A DNA stretch of 42,310 nt. Origin: Auxenochlorella pyrenoidosa (lineage: Eukaryota; Chlorophyta; Trebouxiophyceae; Chlorellales; Chlorellaceae). A program made the translations under genes and the position numbers. The notes beneath the pieces were generated by a model, which did not search any database, was not told the DNA's origin, and worked only from the letters and a program-made list of their open reading frames with translations. This document shows, piece by piece, positions 10,562-19,699 of the stretch. The stretch lies in the NCBI GenBank assembly GCA_001430745.1, contig KQ481938.1, positions 225,914 to 268,223 on the forward strand, in the 5' to 3' direction. Numbering within the stretch: the stretch's first letter is position 1; the number at the start of each line of letters is the position of its first letter.

Positions 10562-13500
10562 ATGGCGGCACCCGGCGACGGCGGCAGCGGCGCCCTGCCG
10601 AAGCTCTTCATCGACCGTATGAGCCAGCCCTGCCGCACCGTGGTGATCTTCTGCAAGTGAGGGCGCACCAGATGCGCAGGCTGTGCCAGACCGACGGGTC
10701 CCTGGCCACTCCAAGCCGCACCGCGATCCCACGCGGGGACGCTGTGGCTTGCCTCCATGGGCCTTGCCTCCTGCCGCCCTGGGCTCCAGCCATTACCCCA
10801 AGGCAGCATGTGCTCACATTTCCGCCGCTGCACCCTGCCCCTCACGCACCCTTTCTGTTGAGTCAAGTCAAGACATCACCCTGCCTCTGCAGGGCGGCAG
10901 GAGTGCCTTATGAGGAGGTGCGGTCGGTCATCAGCCGGGGCGACCAGCGCAAGCCCCAGTTCCTGGCAGTCAACCCGCTGGGCAAGTTGCCGGCGCTGCA
11001 GGCGAGCGGGGGAAGCGCAGCGCCCAATTGCCCACTTGCCAGGAGTGTTTTCAACGCACTTCCAAACATGTCCTGCATGGGGGCGGGGGTAGGGTTGGTA
11101 CTGCACATGTGCTGGGGGGCCTGCCCGCTGAGCGCGCTGGCCGCTCAATTCGGCCGCAGGAGGGTACCTTCTGCCTGGCGGAGAGCGCGGCGATCATGCG
11201 GTACCTGTGTGACACCCGCCAGCTGGCAGACCACTGGTATCCCAGTGAGCGGTGGGGTTGGGGGTTGNNNNNNNNNNNNNNNNNNNNNNNNNNNNNNNNN
11301 NNNNNNNNNNNNNNNNNNNNNNNNNNNNNNNNNNNNNNNNNNNNNNNNNNNNNNNNNNNNNNNNNNNNNNNNNNNNNNNNNNNNNNNNNNNNNNNNNNNN
11401 NNNNNNNNNNNNNNNNNNNNNNNNNNNNNNNNNNNNNNNNNNNNNNNNNNNNNNNNNNNNNNNNNNNNNNNNNNNNNNNNNNNNNNNNNNNNNNNNNNNN
11501 NNNNNNNNNNNNNNNNNNNNNNNNNNNNNNNNNNNNNNNNNNNNNNNNNNNNNNNNNNNNNNNNNNNNNNNNNNNNNNNNNNNNNNNNNNNNNNNNNNNN
11601 NNNNNNNNNNNNNNNNNNNNNNNNNNNNNNNNNNNNNNNNNNNNNNNNNNNNNNNNNNNNNNNNNNNNNNNNNNNNNNNNNNNNNNNNNNNNNNNNNNNN
11701 NNNNNNNNNNNNNNNNNNNNNNNNNNNNNNNNNNNNNNNNNNNNNNNNNNNNNNNNNNNNNNNNNNNNNNNNNNNNNNNNNNNNNNNNNNNNNNNNNNNN
11801 NNNNNNNNNNCGGCGCAGGCGACCCGCGGGCGCGCGCGCGCGTGAGCAGCGCCCTGGACTGGCACGGCTCCACGCTGCGCGTGGCGGCGATGACGGTGGC
11901 GTGGAACCGGGTCCTGACCAAGACGTGAGCGCCCTTTGCCCCCCATAGCCAAGAGCTCCCTTGCGTCACCGCCCTTTGCCGCAATAGCCAGGGCTGCCTT
12001 GCGTCAGCGGCCCTTACCGGCGCCCTTGCCAGCCTTGCAGCTCGCCAGCAAAGCCTGCGTTCGGCGTGGTGTTAGCCCTGCCACTGTGTGTTACCCTGGT
12101 GCATGCCTGCGACCTCCAGCCTGCGGTGCCAGGGGCGGCGACTCGTCAATGCCCTCCTGTTGCTGAGCTTTTAAGCTGTGCCCTTTAAAGCCATGCAGAC
12201 TGGAGAGAACAAGCAGCGGACGCCGGCCACCGGCTGGCCCTGCTGTCCCTGCCTCTGCGCCCCTCTGAACCCCTGGAGATCATCTGCATGATGCATGCGT
12301 ATGCTTGGCACCCTGCAGGCTGGGCCACAGCGGCAACGAGGCGCTGGTGGTCGATTGGGCCCTGCCAAACCTGAAGCAAGCGTTCAAGGTGGGTGTGGGT
12401 GGTTGGGGGTGTGGGTGTGTGGGTGTGTGTGGTGGGGGGGGGGGGCAGACGTACAGGGAGGCACGGCAGCTAGCTGAGAAGCAGGCATGCAGTGGCCAGG
12501 CAGGCTGGCAGGCCAGCCGGGCGGGCGGGGGGCCAAGCACGCGCACCAGAGCAGGCGGCCAGGCGACTCGGCTCGGCACCGTGCCCAGCGATGCCCGGGC
12601 ACACTGTGTGAGGCACCGACCGCTGCCCTGCTGCCTGGCTCCTGCAGACCATCGACACGGTGTGGCTGCGCGACTCGCCCTTCCTGGCTGGGCAGACCCA
12701 GGTGAGCGTGTTCTAGTGTTGCACACGCCGCCCCTCCCCCACCCCACCCCGCCCCACCCCACCGACCCACCCACGCACACACACACACACCCGGGTGCCC
12801 CCACTGGCCGTTGGCTGCCTTGGGCCTGCGTTGTCACTCCTCTTGACGGCCCGGTCCGCCCTGCCCTGGCCTGCGCCCGCCCCACATACGGCCCTGCACC
12901 TGCTGCGCTGCCGCGCTCCACCAACCGCTCGCCATGCGGCCCTTTCCTGGCATGGCTGCCGCCGCTGCTGCCCCCCGCATCCGCCTCCGCCTCCGCCCCT
13001 GGCCCCGCATCCTCACCCCCACTCACGTTTGCCCATCTCCCACCTAACAGATCAGCATTGCCGACCTGCTGCTGAGCTGCGAGATCGAGCAGCTGTGCTT
13101 GCTGGATGCCGCCGAGAAGGTAACCAGGGGAGGGTGCAGAAGGAGGCGAGCCGCCATGATGGTGCACGCCACGGGCCCCTTGCCGCCTGGGCGGTGCACA
13201 GCAGCCGTGCTTGCCTCTGCTGCTGACGTGTCGTGATGCGCTGGCGGCGCCCCGGCGCCGCCCCGTCCCTGGGACAGACGTGCCCCCTCCCCCAGCCTTT
13301 CCTGCCGCAGGGCCCAACCCTGGAGGAGCTGCTGGCTCCGCACGCGCGCCTCCGGGCGTGGCTGGCCCGCGTGCGCGAGGCCACGGCGCCACACTTCGAT
13401 GGTGACCCTGGCTGGCCCAGACCAGCCGCGCTTGCTTGCTTGCTCATATGCTTGCAGCCGGTGTGCTTGGTCACTGAACCGGTCGCAGCACTGCACACGT

Positions 13501-13843
13501 GTCCCTGCCGCCAGGCATGGCGTGAGGTTTTGCGGGGCCTCCCCCACGCCGCTGTGCCTGCATCAGTGCACCACCCGGGCCTGCCGTGCGGGGTACCGCC
13601 CTCCTGCAGCCCTCCCGCAAGGCCGCCGCTTCTCCGCAGTGCTCCTACGCCGGCCGCACAGTCAACATGCTGCAGCCAGCCCTCGGCCCCCCTTCCTCTT
13701 GCTGCCCGCGCCCCAAGGATGCTGCCCCGCCCCCGGCCCCCCACCTCCACCCCCACCCCCACCCCGCAGAAGTGCACGCGCTGCTGCGCAAGGCGCGGGC
13801 CAGGCTGGTGGCCGCCGGGCAGCAGCAGGCCAGCAGGCTGTGA
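10562..13843 (+). CDS. Glutathione S-transferase, theta-like
   Basis: Nine exons: 10562-10656, 10893-11001, 11160-11244, 11819-11924, 12319-12388, 12648-12701, 13051-13119, 13311-13401, 13770-13843 (TGA); phases agree throughout and give 250 residues, the usual length for theta class. The N-terminal thioredoxin-like domain has DRMSQPCR, with Ser21 as the likely theta catalytic serine, then NPLGKLPAL with the cis-Pro and ESAAIMRYL with the glutathione-binding Glu-Ser pair. The C-terminal helical domain includes LDWHGSTLR, FLAGQTQISIADLLLSCEIEQL and a late LEELLAPHARLRAWLARV. It would conjugate glutathione to electrophiles or act as a peroxidase. The assembly gap 11268-11810 lies within intron 3; the phase on both sides (CCC A / GC GAC) suggests no coding exon is lost. 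Intron 2 has a GC donor (11002). Confidence 0.9.
11268..11810. other. Assembly gap (543 N)
   Basis: A run of N inside GST intron 3 (11245-11818). The reading phase across the gap is consistent and the protein continues from HWYP to SDPRARARV as expected for the family, so the gap appears to hold intron sequence only. Confidence 0.95.
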
Positions 13844-14581
13844 GCGTGCACAGCGTGAGAGCAGGCAGCACGAGCGGCCGGGCCGGCGTGCCTCGGGCGG
13901 GCTGAGCGGCATGCCTTGCGGAGGCTGCACATGGCAGCAGGCTAGGGACAGCAAGGCAGCATGGGGAGTGGGCTGCCGGCACCGTGCACTTGATGCATGG
14001 TCTGCTGGCCGGCAGGGTGTACACACTGGGGACAGGGCAACAGAGCCTGTTCTCATCACGCTCCGATCAGATGTGGTACTATGTATTCTTGTGAGCATGC
14101 CGCTGCATGAGGGCACGCAGAGCAGCACCCAGCTGCAGCTGCAGGGGCTTGGCTGCTGCGCTGGCCAGTATCTTTCTGGCAGGGGGGGAAGCAATTCTGG
14201 CAATGGGGCTTGGCGGCGCGGGTGGCTGCACAAGCGGTGGCAGCACGTATGAAGCACCTGCACCGGCAGCCCTGGGCTGCCTTCTCTGGCAGGCGCGCAG
14301 CCGGAGCGGGCTGCCTGCACTTCCTGCTCCTACCGTCTGGTTTTTCTTAAGGTTTTGCTCCATACAGTGCAGTCTTCTGCGCGCTGCTCGCAATTAGAGG
14401 GCAACAGGACGATGGCCAGGGCTTCACAGTTGTGATGAGCCTGCACCTTGGGTGGCGGCGCCAAAAAGAAGCGGCACGTGCAGCAGGCAAGTCGGCACGG
14501 CGGCGTCTGAGGAATGCATTGCGAGAGGAAGAAAATAAACTCAATCGGGGGCAGGGGCCTGGCTGTCAGGCTGCACCCCTG
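13844..14581. other. Convergent intergenic region and left edge of the tandem repeat array
   Basis: No gene is supported between the GST stop codon and the stop of the first MGQG gene. From about 14420 onward the sequence resembles the segments at about 18050-18280 and 20090-20335, so the left part of repeat unit 1 begins here in shortened form. Confidence 0.55.
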
Positions 14582-15521
14582 CTATCGTACGCCCAGCCGC
14601 CGCCGCCGACGGCGCAGGTCCCCGCTCGCCGGCTCTGGCCCCCTCCCCGCCAGCAGCGGCGCATCCGCGCCCGCCTCGCTGCCCTCGCCGCCACCCCAGG
14701 CGCTGGGCTCCCCACTGCTATTGCTGCTGGGTTGGATACCCGGCGGGCCGCCGTCCCCGGGCGCTGGCGTGCCAGGTTGCGCCCCGCCCTCGGCGGCACC
14801 TGCTGTGCTGCCCACACGGCAGGCCTCTGGCCAGCGGAGCGAGTACTCCGCTGTGCGGGCAGGCGGGTGGGTGGGTAGGAAGGTGGGTGGGCAGGTTGAC
14901 GGGCGGGCAGGCAGGCGGGCAGGCGCGGCAGCTGGTTCAGCAAAGCAGGCAACGGCACTCGGCCCGGCGCCAGCCCCACTCACCGATGAATGCAGGTGGC
15001 GGCGTTGGCGGGGGCATGGGTGGGGGGTTGGGGAGTCGCTTGCGCAGCGCATCTGCAGGGCAGTGCCAAAGGTAACGGGGCACGTGACGCAGGGGGCGGG
15101 TGGGTGGATGGATATGGCCCAGGGTCAGCACTCAAGCATCGGTGCCCACACCCAAGCATCATCAACCGATGCCTCGTCAAGCGCCTCATGCGCATGCGGT
15201 GCACAGGCAGCCGCTGGCGCCGGGGGCCATGCCCATGCCCAGCATGCATGCACGGCCACCGCCTCAAGCTCCAAGCCCGCTCCACCCACCCAGCCGGCGC
15301 ACAATGCAGCGCCGCTCCGCGCTGAGCGCCACGCAGTAGTTGATGGCGGCAATGTGGGCTGCCCGGCTGCTGCCGGGAGTGGGCGGGATGTTGGCTGCCA
15401 CCTCGGCGTCTGCCAGCGGCAGCAAGCGCTCTGCTTCCCCGAGCGACACCCCGTAGAGCCAGCCAATCTGCTGCAGCCTGACCCCCGCCTCGTGTGCTTC
15501 GCTGCTGCTGCCCTGACCCAT
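14582..15521 (-). CDS. MGQG family protein, copy 1 (unknown function, predicted N-myristoylated)
   Basis: Three exons on the minus strand: 15521-15290, 15052-14984, 14850-14582 (TAG), 189 residues. Exon 1 is 232 nt and exon 2 is 69 nt in all three copies, with the same phases. Starts Met-Gly-Gln-Gly-Ser-Ser: Gly2 plus Ser6 fits the N-myristoyltransferase signature. Then a predicted helical part (EAERLLPLADAE), PPTPGSS, a Cys-containing helix ending ERRCIVRR, a Pro-rich stretch PNPPPMPPPTPPPAF, a Gly/Ser/Glu-rich low-complexity region, and a basic C-terminus RRRRRRLGVR. I do not recognise the family. The start is chosen because upstream frames are not conserved among copies. A 60-bp element sits a few bases upstream of this ATG in copy 1 only, so its 5' leader differs from the sister genes. 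Confidence 0.65.
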
Positions 15522-15535
15522 CAGGCCGTACAGGG

Positions 15536-15595
15536 TCTGTGTCGCAAGTTCCGTTGCGGATAGACAGACTTAAAGCCCAAACGAGCAAGCAAGCA
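15536..15595 (+). mobile_element. 60-bp insertion with 6-bp target duplication ACAGGG
   Basis: ACAGGG flanks the insert on both sides (15530-15535 and 15596-15601). The homologous position in unit 3 has a single uninterrupted ACAGGG (21291-21296) followed by the same GCC, which serves as the empty site. The insert begins TCTGTGTCGC, carries the hairpin CGCAA-GTTCCG-TTGCG, and ends in AGCAAGCAAGCA. A close copy lies at 2516-2568. There is no coding capacity, so it must be moved by factors supplied elsewhere. It lies 14 bases upstream of the copy 1 ATG, in the presumed 5' leader. Confidence 0.8.
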
Positions 15596-16692
15596 ACAGG
15601 GGCCAGAGCCACCGGCTGCAAAATCAGTGCAGTGGGGCTGGCACCGCCAGCGGCAGGCGGGGGCGGCTGCGCAGCTGGTGTGGGCCTTCCGGGCCGGCCG
15701 GCAGTATGTCGACTTTCTGGGCGCCGCAGATGTGCTGCAAAACAGCAGCCGCGCCAGAGGAGGCGTGGCGTGCCTGAGGGCGGACGGGAGTCGAGCGTGT
15801 GGCAGCTGGCTGGGGCTCTCGCGTGTCTTATCTCAAGCTCACTTCTGCTGGAGAGAGGACCAGGAGTGAGCAGCAGAGTGACGCCGGCAGCAGATGCCTC
15901 CAAAGAATGCAAGCCCGTCGTACAGAGCGTGCCTGCAGCACATCCCGTTCTGCCGGGCCCCTGCCAATCCAGGAGTCCAGTCTGCGCCTTCTAGAGGCCC
16001 CACCAGCAAGCAGTAGACGGTTAGTACAATACAATGATAAGGCCTGCCCAGAGGCAAGGTGAGGGTGGTCTGGCAGCAAGCGCTCGCGCGCCGAAGGCTA
16101 GCCCCCAACAACCACTAGTAGATTTGGCCGGGTATCACACCCTTTTCTACCCCCATCCCTGCATGACTACACCATTCATGGGAAAGGGGTTAAAGGAGAA
16201 TGGGGTAGCCCTGTTAACTACCCCATTGCCAACTCAATTTTCCCCGATTCTACCCCTTTCCCCTGGCAAAACTGGGTAGGAGGGCTTGCGACCCCAATGT
16301 TGACCCCTTTCCTGGAAAGTGGGTGAAAATGGAAAGGGGCAGTCCTGCAGAGAATCCCTTTTTCCACTCCCTTTTTCTCCATTTCACCCATATCAGACGA
16401 AGAGAACAGAACTGGGTTAGCCTGCAGACAACCCCAATATTGACCCCGTTCCTTGTGAGACTAAGCTTGGCTCACCAGCAGCGTCGCCGCCGCCTTCTGC
16501 AGCTATTTGAGGGCCTTCTGAGTCATATGGGCTTTACCGGCAGCTCGGCGCGAGGTGCGGGGCGCTCGTGTCAGGTGAAGCGCAGCTGTATCCTGGCAGT
16601 TGCGACGGTTGCGGCGCAGGACTTTGGGCCGGGGGAGGGCGAGCCGCAGCCCGGCCTTCTCGCCCCTTTTTCGATCTGATCGCCTGCTGCAG

Positions 16693-16852
16693 ATCGCATA
16701 TGAGCACGCGGAGCCCCCCGAGTCACTTACGCCCCAGACCTGGCTGTCGCCGCCAGTGGCGGTTCTGCCGCCGTTGCCTTACTGCAACGGCGGCAGCGCT
16801 GCAACAACAGCTGGTGGTTAGCCTTCACCACTTTGTGCTGCCCAACCTCAAG
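16693..16852 (+). pseudogene. Exon-like fragment captured inside the 1.5-kb element
   Basis: GC-rich segment bounded by a good acceptor (CTGCTGCAG) and donor (CTCAAG|GTATGG). One frame reads IAYEHAEPPESLTPQTWLSP and then meets a stop before the donor; another frame is open through HHFVLPNLK. It looks like a piece of a host gene carried in the element, now disrupted or read in a frame I cannot fix. Origin not identified. Confidence 0.3.
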
Positions 16853-17039
16853 GTATGGTGCATGCAGTCCTGTTTGGGGGGTCTAAGTTGCTGCTTGCAT
16901 CCCATCCGAATTCCTGGCGCTCATGGCCAACCACGGGGAAACGGCTGCTCCCCGTCGCTTCTGTTGTATGCATGTGCCCTAGGCTTTGCTTAGCCAGCAT
17001 CACAATGTCACCAGCATGCTTTTGACCCTCACTCTGCTT

Positions 17040-17220
17040 TCCTTCCTCCTCCCTTCCCTTCCCTCCCTCCCCAACCCTCCCCCCTCCCTCTCCCTAACCC
17101 CCCGCCCCCCCCCCCCCCCCAACCCCCCCCCCCAAACCCCCAACCCCTCCCTCCGTCCCCGCAGCCTCCAACCCCTCCCTCCCTCCCTTTCCCCCAATTC
17201 CACATCCCCTCACCCTACCC
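17040..17220. repeat. Pyrimidine-rich low-complexity tract
   Basis: About 180 bases made almost only of C and T with runs of C up to 18 long, inside the 1.5-kb element. Such a tract is prone to slippage and sequencing error; its length should be treated as approximate. Confidence 0.85.
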
Positions 17221-17679
17221 TGAGCAACAACAGCACCAATGTAGCTGGCGTAATGGTCACTGCTGGATTGGAGTAGAGAACCAGTGCTTTTTAGCACTAC
17301 CCACTTTTGGAAAGGGGTAAAGGATGGGGTCAGAAATGGATTGAAAATTGGGTGAATAAAACAGCCCCCTTCTCCACCCACTTTGGGAAATGGGATTAGA
17401 AAGGAGGGTAATGAAACAACCACTTTTCACACACCTTTTCCCACCACCTTTCAGGTTTTACCCCTTTTTGTTTTTCACCCCTTTCTGACTCATTCTACAC
17501 CATTAAAAATGTGCGCATACGCGTTTTTAATCCCATTTCAGCCTTGGTAGCTACTTCTTTACACCTTTTCCAAAAAAAGGGGTGAAACTGAATTCGCTGC
17601 AGAAAAAAAGGGATAAAATTTGGTGTTAAATCAGGCCCAAATTACTAGTGAACACCTGCTGGCACCAGCTGTCGCCCTA

Positions 17680-19690
17680 AGGCTCAGACTCCCTTGGCCC
17701 TCTCTCTGAGTTTCTAATGATCACCCTCCAGCTTCCAGTTGCCCTGGTGCGCCAGCAAGGTCCGAACCACCCGGCAGTTGGCCCTGCAGCACCACCTTGC
17801 AAAGATGACGGCTGCCCTTTGGATGCCACACGTGCGGTTGCAAGGACGCTGAAGCAGGAGGTCAGGTGTGGGGACAGCTGGAAAGGCGGAAATCAGAGGC
17901 GGCGGCCGCAGCGGGACAGGGATGCAGAGGTGGACGGGGCCGTGCAGCAGGGAGGGGCCGCAGCAGAGCGCGGGGAGCATGTAAAAGCAAGAGGCAGATG
18001 CACGGGGATGGGGGGTCAAAGTCAGACGGCAAGACAGCGGCCGGGGCTCAATATTGGTAACGCGCCCGCGCTTGAGGCAGCGGCGCAACAAAGAAGCGGC
18101 GTGTGCAGACGGCAAGCCGCCACGTCAGCAGCTCACCAATGCGCTTGTGAGAGAAAGAAACTAAACTGGAGCAGGGCCTGGCTGCCAGCCGCGACTGGCG
18201 CGGCCAGACTGCAGCCAGGCACGCGGACAGCAGCACAGGCTGCGGCACTGCTGCGGTGGGCGGAGGAAAGCTGCACCCCTGCTATCGTACGCCCAGCCGC
18301 CGCTGCCGACGGCGCAGGTCTCCGCTCGCCGGCTCTTCCCCCCAGCCCGCCAGCAGCGGCGCGTTCGCGCCCGCCTCGCTGCCCTCGCCGCCATTCCAGG
18401 CGCCGGGCTCCCCGCCGCTGCTGCTGCTGGGTTGGATGCCCGGCGGACCGCCCGCTGAGCCGCCGTCCCCACGCGCTGGCGTGCCAGGTTGCGCCCCGCT
18501 CTCAGCAGCACCTGCTGCGGGGCCCGCACGGTAGGCAGCTGGCCAGCGGGAGGAGTAGTTCCCTGTGCGGGCAGGCGGGTGGGTGGGTAGCAAGGGTGGG
18601 TAGGCAGGCAGGCGGGCGGGCGGGCAGGCATGCGGGCAGGCGCGACAGCTGGCTCAGCACAGCAGGCAACCGGGCTCAGCCCAGCGTTAGCCCCGCGCAC
18701 CAATGAACGCAGGTGGCGGCGTTTGGGGGGGCATGGGCGGGGGGTTGGGGACTCCCTTGTCCAACGCATCTGCAGGGCAGCGCAAAAGGTCAGGGGCACG
18801 TGATAGAGGGTGGGTGGGATGCGTGACGGAGGTCAGCACACAAGCATGCATGCCAACCTCCAAGCATGTACCATGCCTGGTGCGCATATGGTGCAGAGAG
18901 CAGCACCTGGTGGCTGCGGCCCCGCCAGTGCCCAGCATGCATGCAGGAGCGCCGCCACCCACCCTTCCGGCGCCAAATGCAGCGCCGCTCCTGAGAAAGC
19001 GCGACGTAGTAGTCGAGGGCGGCGATGTGGGCCAACTGGCTGCTGCCGGGAGTGGGCGGGACGCCTGCCGCCTTCTCAGCTTCGGCCAGCGGCAGCAAGC
19101 GCTTCGCTTCCTCAATTGTGACCCAGACAAGCCAGTCAATCTGATACCGCCTGTTCTCCATCTCTTGCGGTTCTCTGCTGCTGCCCTGACCCATCAGGCC
19201 GCTGGCTGCAGAACAGGTGGAGTGGCAGTGGCACCGCCCGCGGCAGGCGGGGCCGGCTGCGCAGCTGGTGTGGGCCTCCGGCCTGCCGGGTGTCGACTTC
19301 CTGGGCGACGCAGATGTTCTGCACAACGGGGAGCCGCGCCAGAGGAAGCGCGGCGTGCTTGAGGGCGGGCGGGAGTCGAGCGTGTCTGGCAGCAGGCCGG
19401 GGCTCTGCGTGTCTTATCTCAAGCTACTTCTGCTGGAGAGAGGACCAGGAGTGAGCAGCCGAGCAACGTCAGCAGCAGATGCCTAGACAAATGCAAGCGT
19501 GACGCGCGAAGCGGCACCTGTGCTGCACAGCACATCCCGTTGTGTTGGGACCCTGCCAATTCTTGAGTCCAGTCGGCCCACCAGAAAGCAGCAGACGGTA
19601 ATTATAAGAAAAAGGCCTGCCCAGAGGCAAGGTGAGGGTGGTCTGGCAGCAAGCACTCGCGCGCCGACGGCTAGCCCTCCACAACATCTG
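17680..19690. repeat. Tandem repeat unit 2
   Basis: About 2.0 kb. Left edge: CTTCCAGTTGCCCTGGTGCG near 17728, again at about 19750 in unit 3. Right edge: CCTGCCCAGAGGCAAGGTGAG near 19616, as in unit 1 (about 16047). It contains one MGQG gene and about 600 bases of conserved non-coding 3' flank. There is no 60-bp element at the homologous site. Confidence 0.8.
18282..19194 (-). CDS. MGQG family protein, copy 2 (unknown function, predicted N-myristoylated)
   Basis: Exons 19194-18963, 18769-18701, 18562-18282 (TAG); 193 residues. Same layout as copies 1 and 3. Starts MGQGSSRE; the helical part reads EEAKRLLPLAEAEKAAG, followed by PPTPGSS, DYYVALSQERRCIWRR, PNPPPMPPQTPPPAF and an RRQRRLGVR end. 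The first Cys of the CVAL motif in the sister copies is Tyr here. The frame is open upstream to 19326, so a longer N-terminus is possible in this copy alone; the shorter start is preferred because it is the one shared by all three. Confidence 0.65.
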
Positions 19691-19699
19691 CCAGCTGTA

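Larger units (their letters stand above)
14420..16113. repeat. Tandem repeat unit 1 (left part truncated, carries two insertions)
   Basis: Related along its length to units 2 and 3: the 3' flank with AAGAAGCGGC and GAGAAAGAA motifs, the three MGQG exons, the upstream block and the right edge CCTGCCCAGAGGCAAGGTGAG. It differs by a 60-bp insertion at 15536-15595. At its right end it is separated from unit 2 by the 1.5-kb element beginning at 16114. Confidence 0.8.
16114..17649. mobile_element. Non-autonomous 1.5-kb DNA-transposon-like element
   Basis: Flanked by ACTAGT at 16114-16119 and 17644-17649, inside an otherwise continuous repeat unit. The termini are imperfect inverted repeats: AGATTTGGCCGGGTATCACACC on the left and, as reverse complement, AATTTGGGCCTGATTTAACACC on the right (both shown as the terminal 22 or fewer bases). 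Both arms are markedly AT-richer than the rest of the window and full of short subterminal motifs of the type ACCCCTTT/AAAGGGGT. The middle (about 16460-17000) is GC-rich and looks like captured host sequence; 17040-17220 is a pyrimidine-rich tract. No transposase is visible. ACTAGT is palindromic, so it could be part of the element instead of a target duplication; superfamily not assigned. Confidence 0.65.

Noticed and set aside
13052..14320. Long minus-strand open frame (422 codons) across the GST 3' end
   Set aside because: Composition is low-complexity Cys/Arg/Pro/Ser and it overlaps the GST exons antisense; no domain is visible.
14851..14935. GGCAGGCGGGTGGGT tandem repeats as possible regulatory arrays
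   Set aside because: The same G-rich runs occur at the corresponding intron position in all three MGQG copies and appear to be the pyrimidine tract (on the minus strand) before the exon 3 acceptor.
15536..15595. Introner-type intron gain
   Set aside because: The insert has no GT...AG borders that would restore the sequence exactly, and it lies outside the coding region, so a plain mobile element fits better.
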